The notes beneath the pieces were generated by a model, which saw only the letters and a list, made by a program, of their open reading frames with translations, did no database searches and was not told the DNA's origin. A stretch of DNA of 64,000 bases from contig NC_134569.1 in the NCBI RefSeq assembly GCF_050947875.1, positions 42,219,777 to 42,283,776 of the forward strand. Direction: 5' to 3'. Shown in pieces: positions 35,043 to 50,505 of the stretch. A program made the position numbers and the translations under genes. Each line of letters opens with the position of its first letter. The first letter of the stretch is position 1. This DNA comes from Dermacentor variabilis (Eukaryota; Arthropoda; Arachnida; Ixodida; Ixodidae).

Positions 35043-36259
35043 GCGAGCGGGCGTGAATCGCTCGCACGGTTGACATTGAGGCGAAATGGGAGTATCTCTA
35101 GGCGTTAGAATAATGGGGCGCGAGGGAGCCAGATCCAGTGCCAACGTCGGCGAAACGTATGGTGTGACGACCGAGTAAAATGAGGGCGACGGCGGCTGAA
35201 GGGAACCTTATTAGAGTGCGAGCAAAGTACTGCAGGTAATAGACCAAACGCGGATAGACGCCAGTGAAACTCATGCTGACAGGCTGCATTGCTGAAATGG
35301 AGAGAGAAAGCTGCAAGAAGGTGCAATTCTCAGCACCGAAAAAACGAGCAAGCTGATACGTGCTTGTGAAAAAAGGAAAGACGAGGAAGAGGAAGGGGGG
35401 GAGAGATGGCCTACTATATGCATTTATGACTACATTTGATGAATCGTCAAAGAGGCATAGCTATGATATTCGGAATAATAAAAAAAAACACTAAGTCTCG
35501 TATTAACCGTACATGAAATACAAAAACATAAAGCAAGCAATAAGCCTTTTGTTTAAGCCCAGTAAAAAGTAAGTGGGAAACCTTTCATTCACCCTGTCTG
35601 GCTATACTTGTAAGTAGGTCGTAAAACTCAGCATGAGACCTTTGCTTGAGTGCTAATGAGGCAGCACATCATGGGAACTTCATTTTTTGCTTTTCGCTCA
35701 ATAAGCTATCCGTGAGCTTATTCAATGCAGTGATGAATAACGCGGTGCGTGTGAAGAATAGAGCAAATGGCCGGCAAAGCTGCCAACTAGTTAGACTCAG
35801 ACTGCCGCAATGCGGGATAGATAAATCAATCAGCCAAAAAACAGCATTCGTTCTCTTCACCAAACTGATAAGTGACTTCTCGAAGAGAAGTACTTTGTGT
35901 ATTATACATGCCATTTCAGCTCAACAAGAACTAATGCAGTTGTACAAATAGGTCAAATATCGATGCGCAAAATCAAACTGCGTCAAATATCGACGGCGCG
36001 TTGGAAACAGCCAGTACTGATCGTTTCTTAATTCTGGTCATGGAAACAAGCAAAAAGTTCAGCGTCGTACCCTACGGAGAAAGCTATTGACGTAGCCTAT
36101 TCGAAGTTAAAAGCATCTGTGCAACAATGTCTTTGCGCGTCGTGGTAAGCGTAACATTAGGCTCAATGTTTTACAGTGGTGAAATTTGCATCAAATGAAT
36201 TGAATCGCCATGTCGTCCAAGACTCGTCTAGGCAGATTGACACGAACACACCCTAGATC
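33787..36259. other. Spacer with a GC-rich block
   Basis: About 34330-34990 is GC- and CpG-rich with overlapping frames on both strands (136 residues each way); it could be a promoter or first-exon region, but no splice or coding signal is convincing. A (GA)n run lies at 35007-35037. The remaining sequence is AT-rich without recognised features. Confidence 0.4.
35007..35037. repeat. (GA)n microsatellite
   Basis: About 30 bases of GA at the edge of the GC-rich block. Confidence 0.9.
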
Positions 36260-36850
36260 TCTGAGGACACTGAGATAGAGATAAAGAAACGAAGAGAGAA
36301 AGGTAGGGGACGTTAACCAAGGGCGTGCCCTGTTGGCTACCCTACACTTGAGAAGGGGGAAGGAGGAGGAATAGATAAGGAAAGATAAAGAAATATAATA
36401 GTCAGTCATTCACAGAGTCGGTCACAGAGGAATGTGCACTGTCACAAGCGTTCGTACAAACCAGTATCCTTCACGAAGTGCAGAAGGGCTTTTGTGGGCT
36501 TTTGCCTGCAAGAATGGATAGGCCATGGTTCAAGGATCTTTTCTTCCGAGAGCGCTCTGTTATCTACCCGGTTGAGTTTATCTTGTAGAGTTGGTCGTTG
36601 AGTGTCATAGGATGGGCAGTCCCACAGAAGATGCTCTAGAGTCTCATCGCTTCCGCACAATTTGCACGCCGTACTGTTGACCATTCCTACCGGGAAGGAA
36701 TAGGAATTTGTAAATGCGACGTCCAACCCCATGCGGCACAGTAAAGTTGTTTCGCGATGGGAAGGTCTAGGTGACAGGCGAATTTGCAAGTTAAGCACAC
36801 TGAGAATATTCACGCTAGACATTGGGAATATGCAACCTAGATATTGGGGT
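36260..36850 (-). mobile_element. 5'-truncated I-clade LINE (C-terminus and 3' end)
   Basis: The minus-strand frame 36822-36442 gives the LINE C-terminus: RETTLLCRMGLDVAFTNSYS, zinc-finger-like CKLCGSDETLEHLLWDC, and ALLHFVKDTGLYERL. The 3' UTR follows at 36441-36270, with the shared end (plus strand GTTGGCTACCCTACACTTGA). The 126-codon frame is uninterrupted, suggesting a fairly recent insertion. Confidence 0.8.
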
Positions 36851-37734
36851 CACAGGATAAAGTTCGAGTTTTTCTTGAATAGCCTGTATATTTCCTGCTT
36901 GCCGTATAAACGGAAGTTCAGGGGTCACAGCCGCTTAATAGAATTAGCGATCATTACATTTAAGGCACTACGAAGGTGTCTTTCTTAATAGCGAATAATA
37001 TCCCACTTTCATTTGATCGTTCCTGAATGCACAGGTAGTTTCGTCAATATTGATTAGGTTTGTTTAGAACCAGTCAAATATATCTGACTTAACTGGTAAT
37101 CCTGCGAGCAATTTTTGAGGCGCTAACAATTTACATGTTAATCTATTTCAGAAAAGGAAGCAGGATGAGCTAAGCAACTTTTTTTTTTTTTAGCTCCCAG
37201 TGTTTGCGCTTTCTCCCAATTAGGAAAACTTTCCTCTACTCACCTGGTCTTGAGCACGCAAGTTGCCGCGCTGAGCTCGTAAAATTTGCTGGGGAGCCGG
37301 TCCCCCGGCTCTCTATGGCTTCCTTTCTTTTATATATCGCAAGTCTCTGCCCGTACTGGCGTCTCGGACAGGCCGGCACTTTCACGGATGAAAAGTTGAG
37401 GGTCGAATTTACGACGCATCTTAAAGCAAACCGCGAGAGGCACGACCCGCGTTGGGGCCCAGATGAAATGGGCCGTGCGTAAGCGGCGGAGCTGCGAAGG
37501 AAGACTCTCACAACTTCTGTCTTTTTCTTCGTGCCTTTGTTTCTTTTCGAGGGGGCATTTTGCTTTTGTACTGTTTTACGCGCGAAGGCAACCCGTGGAG
37601 ACCCGTGGCGCAAGAAACGAACCGTTGAACGGCAAGAAACACTGGGGAAAGGATATTATGCGCCCTCGCCAGAAGCAAAAAATAAACGAAGCTCATGCTG
37701 CATGGATACTTCATTGCATAGCTTTAAAAAAATG
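36851..37734. other. Spacer, no gene recognised
   Basis: Overlapping frames at 37204-37613 on both strands are GC-driven; no motifs recognised. A T-run lies at 37179-37191. Confidence 0.4.
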
Positions 37735-38090
37735 CGGAGAAGGAAGGGTTGAGAAAGAGCTTACCCAGAAGCAGCTCTGCTTGGCTATCCTGCGGAAGGG
37801 GAATGAGGGCAATGAAAAAGCGAGATGACAAACACGAAGGACTTTAATCGTGGTCGCTATTTAGAGGTAGCACACGGCGTTGCCAGTCGTCGATTGTGAC
37901 ACCTGTAGACTTCAAGAACTGGAGCAGAAGAGTCAATAAGTCTTCTGCCTGAACTTCCTTTATGAAAACTATCCGACGGCCTTTTGTTCTAATTATGGCC
38001 AACTGCTCAGTCTGTGGAGCACGCTGCCCAAAACTTGTCTCTCGATCGACACTAAGCGTGGAGAGGCAGAGAGAACCATAATTCAGCATG
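37735..38090 (-). mobile_element. Probable 5'-truncated LINE C-terminus and 3' end
   Basis: The minus-strand frame 38089-37844 ends in LLTLLLQFLKSTGVTID, resembling the LLQFLKSTGL ends of I-clade ORF2 proteins nearby. Downstream at 37800-37750 is a diverged shared 3' end (plus strand CTTGGCTATCCTGCGGAAGG). No zinc finger seen, so less certain than other copies. Confidence 0.45.
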
Positions 38091-38772
38091 AAACATTTCT
38101 TTGTTACTTTTCATAGGGTTTAGAGTGTGACAGCAGCTTTTCTTATATATATTAAGCACCGTAATATACAGCAACATTTTCAATGTTACCTCGCTGAAGC
38201 AGAATTCCAACATAACTCACATATCTGCTCTCAGTGGATATTGTGGTCCAAAGTATCAATCCCATAATTGCATATGGTTTTAAGTACTACGGCCAGTGAC
38301 GAAAATAGTCACCAACAACGGGAGCTTGGTTGATTTCTAAGAGCAGGCAAAACGCCAAAGAAATAAAAGGGCTCCTGTATAACGTGGCCACGAAGGGCGG
38401 TATTCCTTGATGCGGGAAAGTGACTTTCTCGCGCAAGGAAGACACTAGAAACCCATCATAAACTTGCAGTACACGAAAACAGCAAAACGAAAACAAAAAA
38501 ATTACCGACGATTACGTTACTTCCTAATGCGAAATTTGAGCGCAGCAAATAAGCTGTTTCACCTTTTGGATAGATTGAGGCAAAGAAATCGAGCAACACA
38601 TGTATGCGCTATCACATAATTTTTTTTTTATTTTTCACACGTATTCCTTTAACAAAGACTCCACTAACAGTTCTTGACAGTCATGAAGGAAGCTTTGTGG
38701 TCGGAGAAATAGACTGATATATGTTCGACTTGGTACACCAATGCTTGATTCTCAAAGACGAGATCTATACAA
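38091..38772. other. Spacer, no gene recognised
   Basis: AT-rich, no recognisable coding or repeat structure apart from a T-run near 38623. Confidence 0.4.
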
Positions 38773-39081
38773 GTGCCTCGCGAGGTTGTCACAGCCGTGG
38801 GGGAAGCAGAGGCTAAGCGCCGCCGCCGAGAAGACCCTGCCGTTCGCGCCGCCGAAGCGGAGGCTCATCGCCGCCGTCGAGAGCAACCAGCAGTAAGCGA
38901 GGCTGAAGCAGAAGCTCATCGCCGCCGCCGAGAAGACCCTGCAGTTCGCGCCGCCGAAGCGGAGGCTCATCGCCGCCGTCGAGAGCAACCAGCAGTAAGC
39001 GGAAGCGGAGGGGGGCGGCGTGTACACCCAGCGGCAAACTATGGGGGCAGAAGCGCGCGCAGCAAGCGGACAACACGATAA
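38773..39081 (+). repeat. Frame-keeping minisatellite, 51-bp units, in a 102-codon open frame
   Basis: From about 38806 to 39003 four units of 51 bp alternate in two versions, so the higher-order period is 102 bp. In the open frame they encode 17-residue repeats, EAHRRRREDPAVRAAEA and EAHRRRREQPAVSEAEA types, strongly charged and predicted helical. The frame starts at ATG 38773 and ends at 39079-39081. The reverse strand is open too, which the codon makeup explains. It may be part of a dispersed tick repeat or of a real repetitive protein; I cannot decide. Confidence 0.65.
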
Positions 39082-39099
39082 AGGGAGGAGGGAAGAGAT

Positions 39100-39290
39100 A
39101 GCAGCGACTGACTGATGCCGCTGACGGCGATAGTGAGTCAACCCCAGCTATCCGCCACACAAGAACAGGGGGGGGGGGGGGGACCCTTTCCTCCTCTTTC
39201 TGCATGGCGGCGACGGTGTTCTATGCAGTCACGTTATCTTGACTCTCTAGCGGCGTCAGCGGCATCCAGCGGTATCAGTCGGTCGCTGCT
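39100..39290. repeat. Inverted repeat pair around a poly-G tract
   Basis: AGCAGCGACTGACTGAT...GCCGCTGACGGCG (39100-39130) is matched in reverse complement by 39247-39290 with a short insertion in the right arm. Between lie about 115 bp including a G run at 39169-39181. This may be the ends of a small DNA transposon or a foldback part of the dispersed GC-rich block that also holds the minisatellite. Confidence 0.5.
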
Positions 39291-43309
<4,019 letters not shown>

Positions 43310-43765
43310 CCTGCACCCAACGTGTCTGTCGACGCGCTCCACACCACGTGCTCCTCACTTTACTGTCTGCAAAAGCAATGTGGCACCATCTGAAAAACAA
43401 ACATTTCGTCACCACTCACTATTTTTTCCAGGACATGGCAAAACATATTCTGCTTGATGTATAATACGTTTCTTTTGAATCGCATTGTTCTGCATGGCGA
43501 GGGACTGGAACCTGTCTGCAGAAGCGCTCTCCACTTTACAGTCTGCTCCTAGGCAATGGCAATGCGGACAAAGCATCGTCACAAATGAATGATTTCTTCT
43601 TATTCTTCCTAAGCCAACTAAATTTAAGTGGCACAATATAGAAAACAAGCAGGTCATTACTGCGACACCATACTCTGCTTGAAGAAAACAAACGGTTTCT
43701 TTCAATCGCGCTTTCCAACGTGGTCAGACTGTCGTGGGTCTGTAGACGCGCTCCCCAGTTAAAAG
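43310..43765. repeat. Degenerate tandem repeat, units of about 190-225 bp
   Basis: The word GACGCGCTCC or a close variant recurs at 43331, 43521 and 43745, each preceded by GTCTGT/CTGTCTG. The intervening units share blocks such as CACTTTAC.GTCTGC, ATA.TCTGCTTGA and CGTTTCTTTTGAATCGC / GGTTTCTTTCAATCGC in the same order. An upstream partial unit may begin near 43240. Function unknown. Confidence 0.5.
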
Positions 43766-43910
43766 GTTTTAACATATAACTGAATCTGCAAACAAGTTAC
43801 GTTCCTGGACAAATGATTAAGAGATTTCACATGAATTCGAATATATAGTACAAAAACGTATTTCTGACGACGTCTACTGTATCTAACGTGAAGCTTCACA
43901 AATACAAATA

Positions 43911-43912
<2 letters not shown>

Positions 43913-44008
<96 letters not shown>

Positions 44009-44013
44009 GCACG
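43913..44013. repeat. (CA)n microsatellite, about 100 bp
   Basis: Long CA run, slightly impure at the right end (CGCACGCACG). Confidence 0.95.
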
Positions 44014-44639
44014 CTGTTTTTTATTTCAGAGCTATGCATGTACCAACTAGACCAACAGCAAGCTCTCCAACAGTGTGCATAATTATTCCCCTTAAGTCGA
44101 TTCACCTTTGAACGCATATTGCATCTTATTGAATTAATTTTCATTGCGCCCGCCTAGTCAGACGAAATATCGGGTGCACTATTGTATATATACCAGGCCC
44201 ACGATAGGCCCACGATGACCAACAACGATTGTTGAGCAGACGACGACAGATACCACGGAACGCAGATACACACAAAACGTTACGCTTAAACCCTGTGCCA
44301 TGCATGAAATAATTGAGGCAGCCTCACGTTAATACAACACCAGCAAAGTACACATTCTACTTTTGTCTTTCCTTCCTTCCATATAAGCACTGATTCACTG
44401 AGTGTAACTGAAGAGATAGAGCTAGTCAGTAAAGCTCGATCGCTGCGACAAGATACACAAACTTCGGAGTAACTCAGCTTAGTGTTCACATACGCATAGT
44501 ACAATGACACAGCTCTGACGCTTTCAGTGTCGGCACAAGATGCATCGCCCTCACCGACACCACTTGTGCCAGACTCAATTTCCTTTCTCCTATCCCAAAA
44601 AAACTCCTTCTGACGGGACACACGTGCTATTGTTCCCTC
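44014..44639. other. Spacer, no gene recognised
   Basis: No feature recognised between the CA repeat and the LINE fragment. Confidence 0.4.
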
Positions 44640-45021
44640 GTGTGCCCGCTTCCTCCCCCGCAGCCTCACAAGGGTGGAGGAAGTTTCCTTGAGGAAGCTC
44701 CGTGGAACTGGGGTTAGCCTTCATCCTTGTTGACACCTGGAAGTGAAAGGGCTTCATCAAGGATGACGCCACCCGGCCAAACTGTACGGCCCTGACACTA
44801 AACACCGATGTTTGCCGCCTGCTGTGGACTTGCCCAGGCAGCCGACATATCCGGGAGCCCTTGCTCAGACGGTCTGGTCTCCGCAGTGACCGGCATGCTG
44901 CCTTCAGCAAGTGGAGTCAAGATGGCTGTAATTACAAAGCTTTGCTGTACTTCGTACACGATGCGGTATCACATGAAATTTATTGTCGTCTTTCTTTTCT
45001 TTCTTTTTTTTTGTGTGTCAT
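44640..45021 (+). mobile_element. 5'-truncated LINE C-terminus
   Basis: On the plus strand broken frames read SLTRVEEVSLRKLRGTG, KDDATRPNCTA, then DVCRLLWTCPGSRHIREPLL, FSKWSQDG and YKALLYFVHDAV. This matches the Cys/His C-terminal region of RNase H-type LINEs (CxxC ... LLW.CP ... LL.F). It belongs to a family distinct from the I-clade copies at 14-16 kb. Confidence 0.6.
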
Positions 45022-46074
45022 AAGGCAGCCCAAGCCGTAAAAGAACATGTACCCTCAAGTGCCAAATGGTTCCAGTATACGCTAGGCTGACCTTGCTACT
45101 CCAAAAAATTATTTAAGCATGAGATTCGAGTACCCTCTCCAGTTGTACATGGTTCAGCAAATCAACTTTATGAATTATTTACTAATCAAATAATTTCTTT
45201 TACATCGATAACATCGCACAAGGGAGGCTAACAGCATGTTTTGACGGAGTTTCTGAACTCATTCAGCGCGGAGCACTTGACTTCTTTCTGTTTCCTTCTG
45301 CCGTTCTTCCTTGGGCTACATTGCCAATACACGTGCAACAAGGCCGCTCGGCGAGAGGCCTTCCGTTGATCCGTCCGTGCTCTCTCTGCAGTATTCATTC
45401 CTGGCGCGCCCAATGAAGACTCATGGGGCGCGCGGCGATCTCTTTTTCCCTCGTGGTCCCTCTCGCACGCTGTGCATTGTGGATCCTGCGTCTCGGCGCA
45501 ACAGGAGGGGCGAGGGCAAGCGGAGGATCCTCGGCCGGGAGGCGATCGGCAGGATCCGCGCCGCGAACGCGCCGGCTCGCTGACCGATTCTTCCGGCTCC
45601 CCGCTTCTATACGAGCGACAACGCGGAGGGAACGGCTCCCACGGCTGTTGCTGCTGCGTCTGCCGCTGCTGTCTCGCGGGCCGTCGTTCGCTCACCGCGC
45701 GCGATTGAGATTAACAGCGACGGTGATGTGCACGGGATATGTTAGAGGATCCGTTCTGCAGTGGCGCCTAAGGTCGATATGTATGCGATATGAAAACAAA
45801 GAAACTAACCTGGGTGAACTTCTGTGTGCACCCCTTTTTGCGATCATAACACTTCCTCCCATATCTAACTCCGTTCTCGAGAGTCATCGTTCCTTCGAAT
45901 GAAGAAATAGAGAGAGGAATATATATAAATAAATCTGGAGACGTTTGCATGGCGAATGGGCTAACGTGCTACTGCGGATGGAGGCGATGAGGTAAAAACT
46001 GACGAACAAGCAACACACATATAATGATCGAAGCACGCGACCAAGCTAAGACCGAATGGTGACATAAGACGAAA
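45022..46074. other. Spacer with a GC-rich block
   Basis: About 45310-45720 is GC-rich, with a 155-residue minus-strand and a 159-residue plus-strand frame overlapping each other. The Arg/Ser/Pro/Gln composition follows base composition, so neither is called. It might be a promoter or first exon. Confidence 0.4.
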
Positions 46075-46185
46075 AGATAGAAGAGGAAGAGAGGGAAATA
46101 CAAGGAGGTTAGCCAGTGTATAGAACGACTGGCTACCTTGTGCGCTGGCAAGCGGGCGATGCAGGAGACATGAAAAAGGCAAGAC
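46075..46185 (-). repeat. 3'-end remnant of a LINE
   Basis: The plus strand shows GAGGTTAGCCAGTGTATAG and GACTGGCTACCTTGTGCGCT, a diverged reverse complement of the shared LINE 3' end. Confidence 0.5.
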
Positions 46186-48084
46186 AGTCTGTGACGGCAG
46201 ACAGACTACAAAATGAATAAATACATGATGGCTACGTTACCTTAATAAAATATCGAAGGCATACTGCCTCCAAAGATATTTACAAGAAAAATTGACTGCC
46301 CGCCCCCATCCAAAATTAATCAGTGAATCTCAGTGAAAACAGTGCCACGCTGAAATGCTATAAGCGCTCAGAAGGCACCTTTAAACCTTATCTCACAAAT
46401 CATGTCTCACAAATCCATAACTTTCGCTATACAAGCATGCCATCCAACAACACTACTTGTGTTCGCAAAATAGCATCTTCGTGGCCGAGAATTCAAAATG
46501 GCATCATCTAGGCAACCGTATTCGTCGGGTGCTGCGAGAACTACAAAAGCATTTTCGAAATCAGGAAACAGGCGAATGGGAACAAGAAACGACACAATCT
46601 CGATCAGTATAGAAAAAGCATTTCTCATTCCGCCAAACACGTTAGAAAATAATGGCTTCCTTTTATTTATTTATTTTCGCTGCTCTTTTGTTTGTTCGGA
46701 CAGTTGACAGCTTATCTTGCGCTAAGAGCCTATATCGGCCGTCGATCGAGCAGATAAATATAAACTATTGGCTCCGGCTATTTTCACTGGACCGCGCGAA
46801 CTCCTTTGCCTTTTATCTGGGCTTCTTGTTTCCGAAGAACGGAACGCACGGCGCCGTGACAAGCGATTTCTTCTGTCTCGACAGACGTGTGCAGCCAGTG
46901 GCCAGAGCACGCGAGCCGAACAGAACAAGCTCTCCCTCCCTCCATCCACGCGAGATGGACAGCCAGCACTGCCGAGGAGGTCAGAGATGGATCGGCTCGA
47001 TTCCTGGCTCCGACACTGTCTCGCCCTGCCATCTTCGCTGACCGACTCGCACTGCGCCCTCCTCTCCAACGATTCCCGCTGCTTCTCCATGGCACTGCAG
47101 CAGATACGGCTTTCCTGCCTCCGTTTTTCCCTCTACTTCGATGGCTTCGTCCTTTTTGCCCTGTCTTCCTCTTCACCCTTTTCTCCCTCCCTTTTCTCGT
47201 GTGGCGCGTCCCACTGTCCATGTGTCCACAGCGGCAACCATCAGTGTAGCGCGAGATCGCCCTACATTGCGACGTGTACAGCCATCGGCGCCCTGTCGGC
47301 GCACATTCGACAAGTTGCCGAGCTACCTTTTCACCTTATTGCCTGCTTGACGGCAGAAGGGCCCTATACAACATTCAAGCGTATGATTGCTGTCATCTAA
47401 GCGTAATACCCGTGCCTGTATCACGATGACTGCGTTGACTTGAAACGTGCCTCACCATTCTTTACATCGCAAAGAAAGCTGCAGCGTCGGTGGCGGCCGT
47501 CAAGTAATAATGTCACCTGTAGGCGACATTTTTACTCTTACGCTAAAGGAAACGGCCGGCTACACATTTACAACTTCGCAACTTCGGTGGGTGTGCCAGC
47601 AAAATATGTAGAAATAAACTTAAAACAACTCACGTAATATCAACGACGGTTACTGAACTCGCACCCCCGCGTGCGTCTCTTTGATTCAATAATGAGGAGA
47701 CACCGACAACCATGGCCCATCTTCTACAACTCTAATGCAGCTCTCCAGAGTTTACTCTCAGCACCACGTCATGGATCACGCGAGCAACGGGCTGCTAACA
47801 TCAAACATGTCCATCATCACAGTGCTAACGAATGAGATTATATGAGGATGATCGGAGTTTATTGCCGCAAGGGCAATTACTTTACACTTCAACGGCTTCA
47901 ACGGCTACTTCAACGGCTGCTAAGTGAACGGGGAACATGTGGAGACGATGTAGCGGATGCCTCCACCTGGTCTGCACACGACGGCGCCAGCTGTGTTGCT
48001 ATTCTGGTTTCGAGCTTGTTGCACTTAAACGTGGGTTGACACTGGACCAGTGGAATTAGATTAACCTTACAAGCGTGCACCTTC
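46186..48084. other. Spacer with a GC-rich block
   Basis: About 46770-47350 is GC-rich with four long overlapping frames on both strands (210, 145, 122 and 120 residues), the pattern of composition-driven open frames. A short CTTCAACGG-type repeat lies at about 47887-47921. No gene called. Confidence 0.4.
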
Positions 48085-48700
48085 ATTCTTTGGAATTGAC
48101 TTTACAGCTCTGTCTCCAGTCCGGCTTACCACGACATGACAGGGCACCTGTGACCCATCTATGGCTTGGAGTATCGTTTACAGATACACTCTCGTTTTCG
48201 AATCTAAATGGTGAACACTCGGTGACCTTCGAGGGTCAGTGAAACAACCCCGCAACGTTTTTGCGTTTGCCCCGGCATTAAACGCAAATAAGAGCGCTCA
48301 CATCCACGTTAGTTGAGCTGGACAGTCGTCCACGCTACGAAATCAAGGTGTTCCGATGTAGGCCTCGGATGACATCAGCGCAAGTGGCTTTACAGGCGCT
48401 ACTACTTCATATGAAAAAGGCTGTATTGTGACGGTGCCTGGATTAGATACTGCGCTGTATCACGCTGAAGGTCTCGGCGTGTGTCATTGTTTGTGCTGTC
48501 TGAATGTGTGACACTGCAACATACCATGTGGCAACGCTCACACAGATATTCGCTGACAGTTTCTTCTTTCCTACTTTTATTCTTTTCCAACATTTCTTCC
48601 TAGCTTCTTTCTGGTTCCCCAGTACAGTGTAGCTAAGCGGAGATGTCCTCTGATTCACCGCTCTACTTTCGTTTACTTCTCTTTTTCTCTCTCTCTGCTG
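48085..48700 (+). mobile_element. 5'-truncated I-clade LINE C-terminus and 3' end, decayed
   Basis: Broken plus-strand frames read CLQSGLPRHDRAPVTHLWLG, VSFTDTLSFSNLNGE, then LDSRPRYEIKVFRC-like sequence and VALQALLLHMKKAVL, matching the C-terminal half of the I-clade ORF2 proteins. The 3' UTR ends with a weak version of the shared end near 48618-48700. Confidence 0.65.
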
Positions 48701-49009
48701 CCCTAGTGTTAACGTTGCGCTCGAAAGAAGAAAACAGCCCGGAACGCGAAACTGGAACAGGAATATTGCACGAACAAATTCCATCACGCGCTTAATTGTT
48801 CGATATTAGTTCTCTGTGCTCTAAGTTTTCCACTAGACAATCTGTTCGAACCTTCAAAGAAAAATGCCTGCAAATAAAAGGAAAATAACGTCAAAAACGA
48901 ATGAAAGCATTGCTACTCAGTGATATATCCTTGCGTGCAAACACTTCAAAACTTCAAGTCAAATCTTTAGAACATAAGTCCTTTAGAAGATAAGTCAAAT
49001 CTTTAGAAG

Positions 49010-49515
49010 ATAAGATTTACCGTGCAGACTTCCATTTGCACTACATTACTCTATAAATGCAGATGATCGTATTTGGACCTCTGGTTTAAGTACCAGCCTT
49101 GTTCAATCAACTTTGCGGTAAGGCCTATACATTGTGGACAAATTCTTAAACGAAAAAGGAATGAAACTGTTTTACAGTAAAACGGCGGTGTTGCCTTTTA
49201 CCAGAGGATATCTATAGTATTTTCAGCTGTGCTGTGAGAGACAACCTTTAGACACAGTGAAACGACACAACTTTCTGGGGGTTATGCTAGACAGGCAACT
49301 TTCTTTGAATTCTCACATTAAAGTCCTCAAAGAACAAATAAACTCAGTAATAAATGGTCTTCACCGCGTAGCAGGCACGACATGGGGAGGGTTGGTTTCA
49401 TCCTTACTAAAAGTACACAACGCACTTATAAAGCAATAAATAGCACATTTTTCACCTGAAATCTCCCGTTCACCTGAAAAGCGACTCCGACGATTAATAG
49501 CTGGGAGCCCTAGAG
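49010..49515 (+). pseudogene. RNase H-type LINE, RT palm and thumb fragment
   Basis: The plus strand reads FHLHYITLYINADDRIWTSG (motif C, ADD near 49060), KFLNEKGMKLFYSKTAVLPF, then HNFLGVMLDRQLSLNSHIKV and INSVINGLHRVAGTTWG. The frame is interrupted by stops. The RTE element begins at 49516, and RNase H-type sequence resumes after it, so this may be the left half of a split copy. Confidence 0.65.
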
Positions 49516-50505
49516 TCATCATCATTATCATCAGCCTATTTTATGTCCACTGCAGGATGAAGGCCTATCCCCGCGATCTCCAATTACTCCTATCCTGCGC
49601 CAACCGATTCCAAATAGCACTCGCGAATTTCCTAGTTTCATCGCACCTCCTAGTCTTCTGTCGTCCTCTACTGCGCTTCCCTTCTCTCGGTACCCATTCT
49701 GTAACCCTAATGGTCCAATGGTTATCTAACATACGCATTACGCGACCTGCCTAGCGCCATTTTTTTTCTCTTAATGTCAATTACAATATCGGCTATATCC
49801 GTTGGCTCTCTGATCCAAACCGCTCTCGCTCGATCTGTCTCTTAACGTTATACCTAGCGATCTTTGTTCCATCGCTCATTGTGCGGTCCTTAACTTGTTC
49901 TCAAGCATCTTTGTCAGTCTCCAAGTCTCTGCCACATATATCAGCACCGGTAAAATGCACTGATTATATACATTCCTATTGAATGATAATGGTAAGCTTC
50001 GAGTCAGGAGCTGACAATGTTTGCCGTATGCGATCCAACCCATTTTTATTCTTATATGAATTTCCTTCTCATGATCAGGGTTCCCTGTGATTAATTTACC
50101 TAGATAAACGTACTCCTTCACAGACTCTAGAGGCTCACTGGCGATCCTGAACTCTTCTTCCCTTGCCCTATTATTCATCATTATCTTTGTCTCCTGCATA
50201 TTAATCTTTAACTCCACTCTTGCACTCTCTCTGTTAAGGTCCTCGGTCACTTGTAACTCGTCTTCAGTGTTGCGGTATAGAACAATGTCATCGGCAAACC
50301 GAAAGTTGCTGACGTATTCGCCGTCGATCCTTACTCCTAAGCGTTTCCAGTTTAATAGCTTCAATATTTCTTCCTAGCACGCAGTGAATAGCATTGGAGA
50401 GATTGTGTCTCCTTGTCTGACCCCTTGTCTTAGGCATTCTTAGGCATTCGTCCAGCATCCTCAAGTCCCTTAGTATTTGCAGAGGCACGTCATCCTCCAT
50501 TTACT
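49516..50505 (-). mobile_element. RTE-clade LINE, 3' part of ORF2
   Basis: On the minus strand: GVRQGDTISPMLFTAC (motif B, near 50430), FRFADDIVLYRNTEDELQ (motif C, FADD), INMQETKIMMNNRA, YVYLGKLITGNPDHEKEIHI, QCILPVLIYVAETWRLTKML, and WIREPTDIADIVIDIKRKK further on. The 3' end is CTGCAGTGGACATAAAATAG with a GATGATAATGATGATGA tail (49516-49534), typical of RTE. It has a frameshift near 50370 and several stops. Confidence 0.85.

Noticed and set aside
43913..44013. CRISPR-like or satellite array
   Set aside because: Plain CA dinucleotide repeat without spacers.
46768..47400. 210-codon plus-strand frame with long frames opposite
   Set aside because: Four mutually overlapping frames in GC-rich sequence, Ser/Arg/Leu-rich, no homology recognised.
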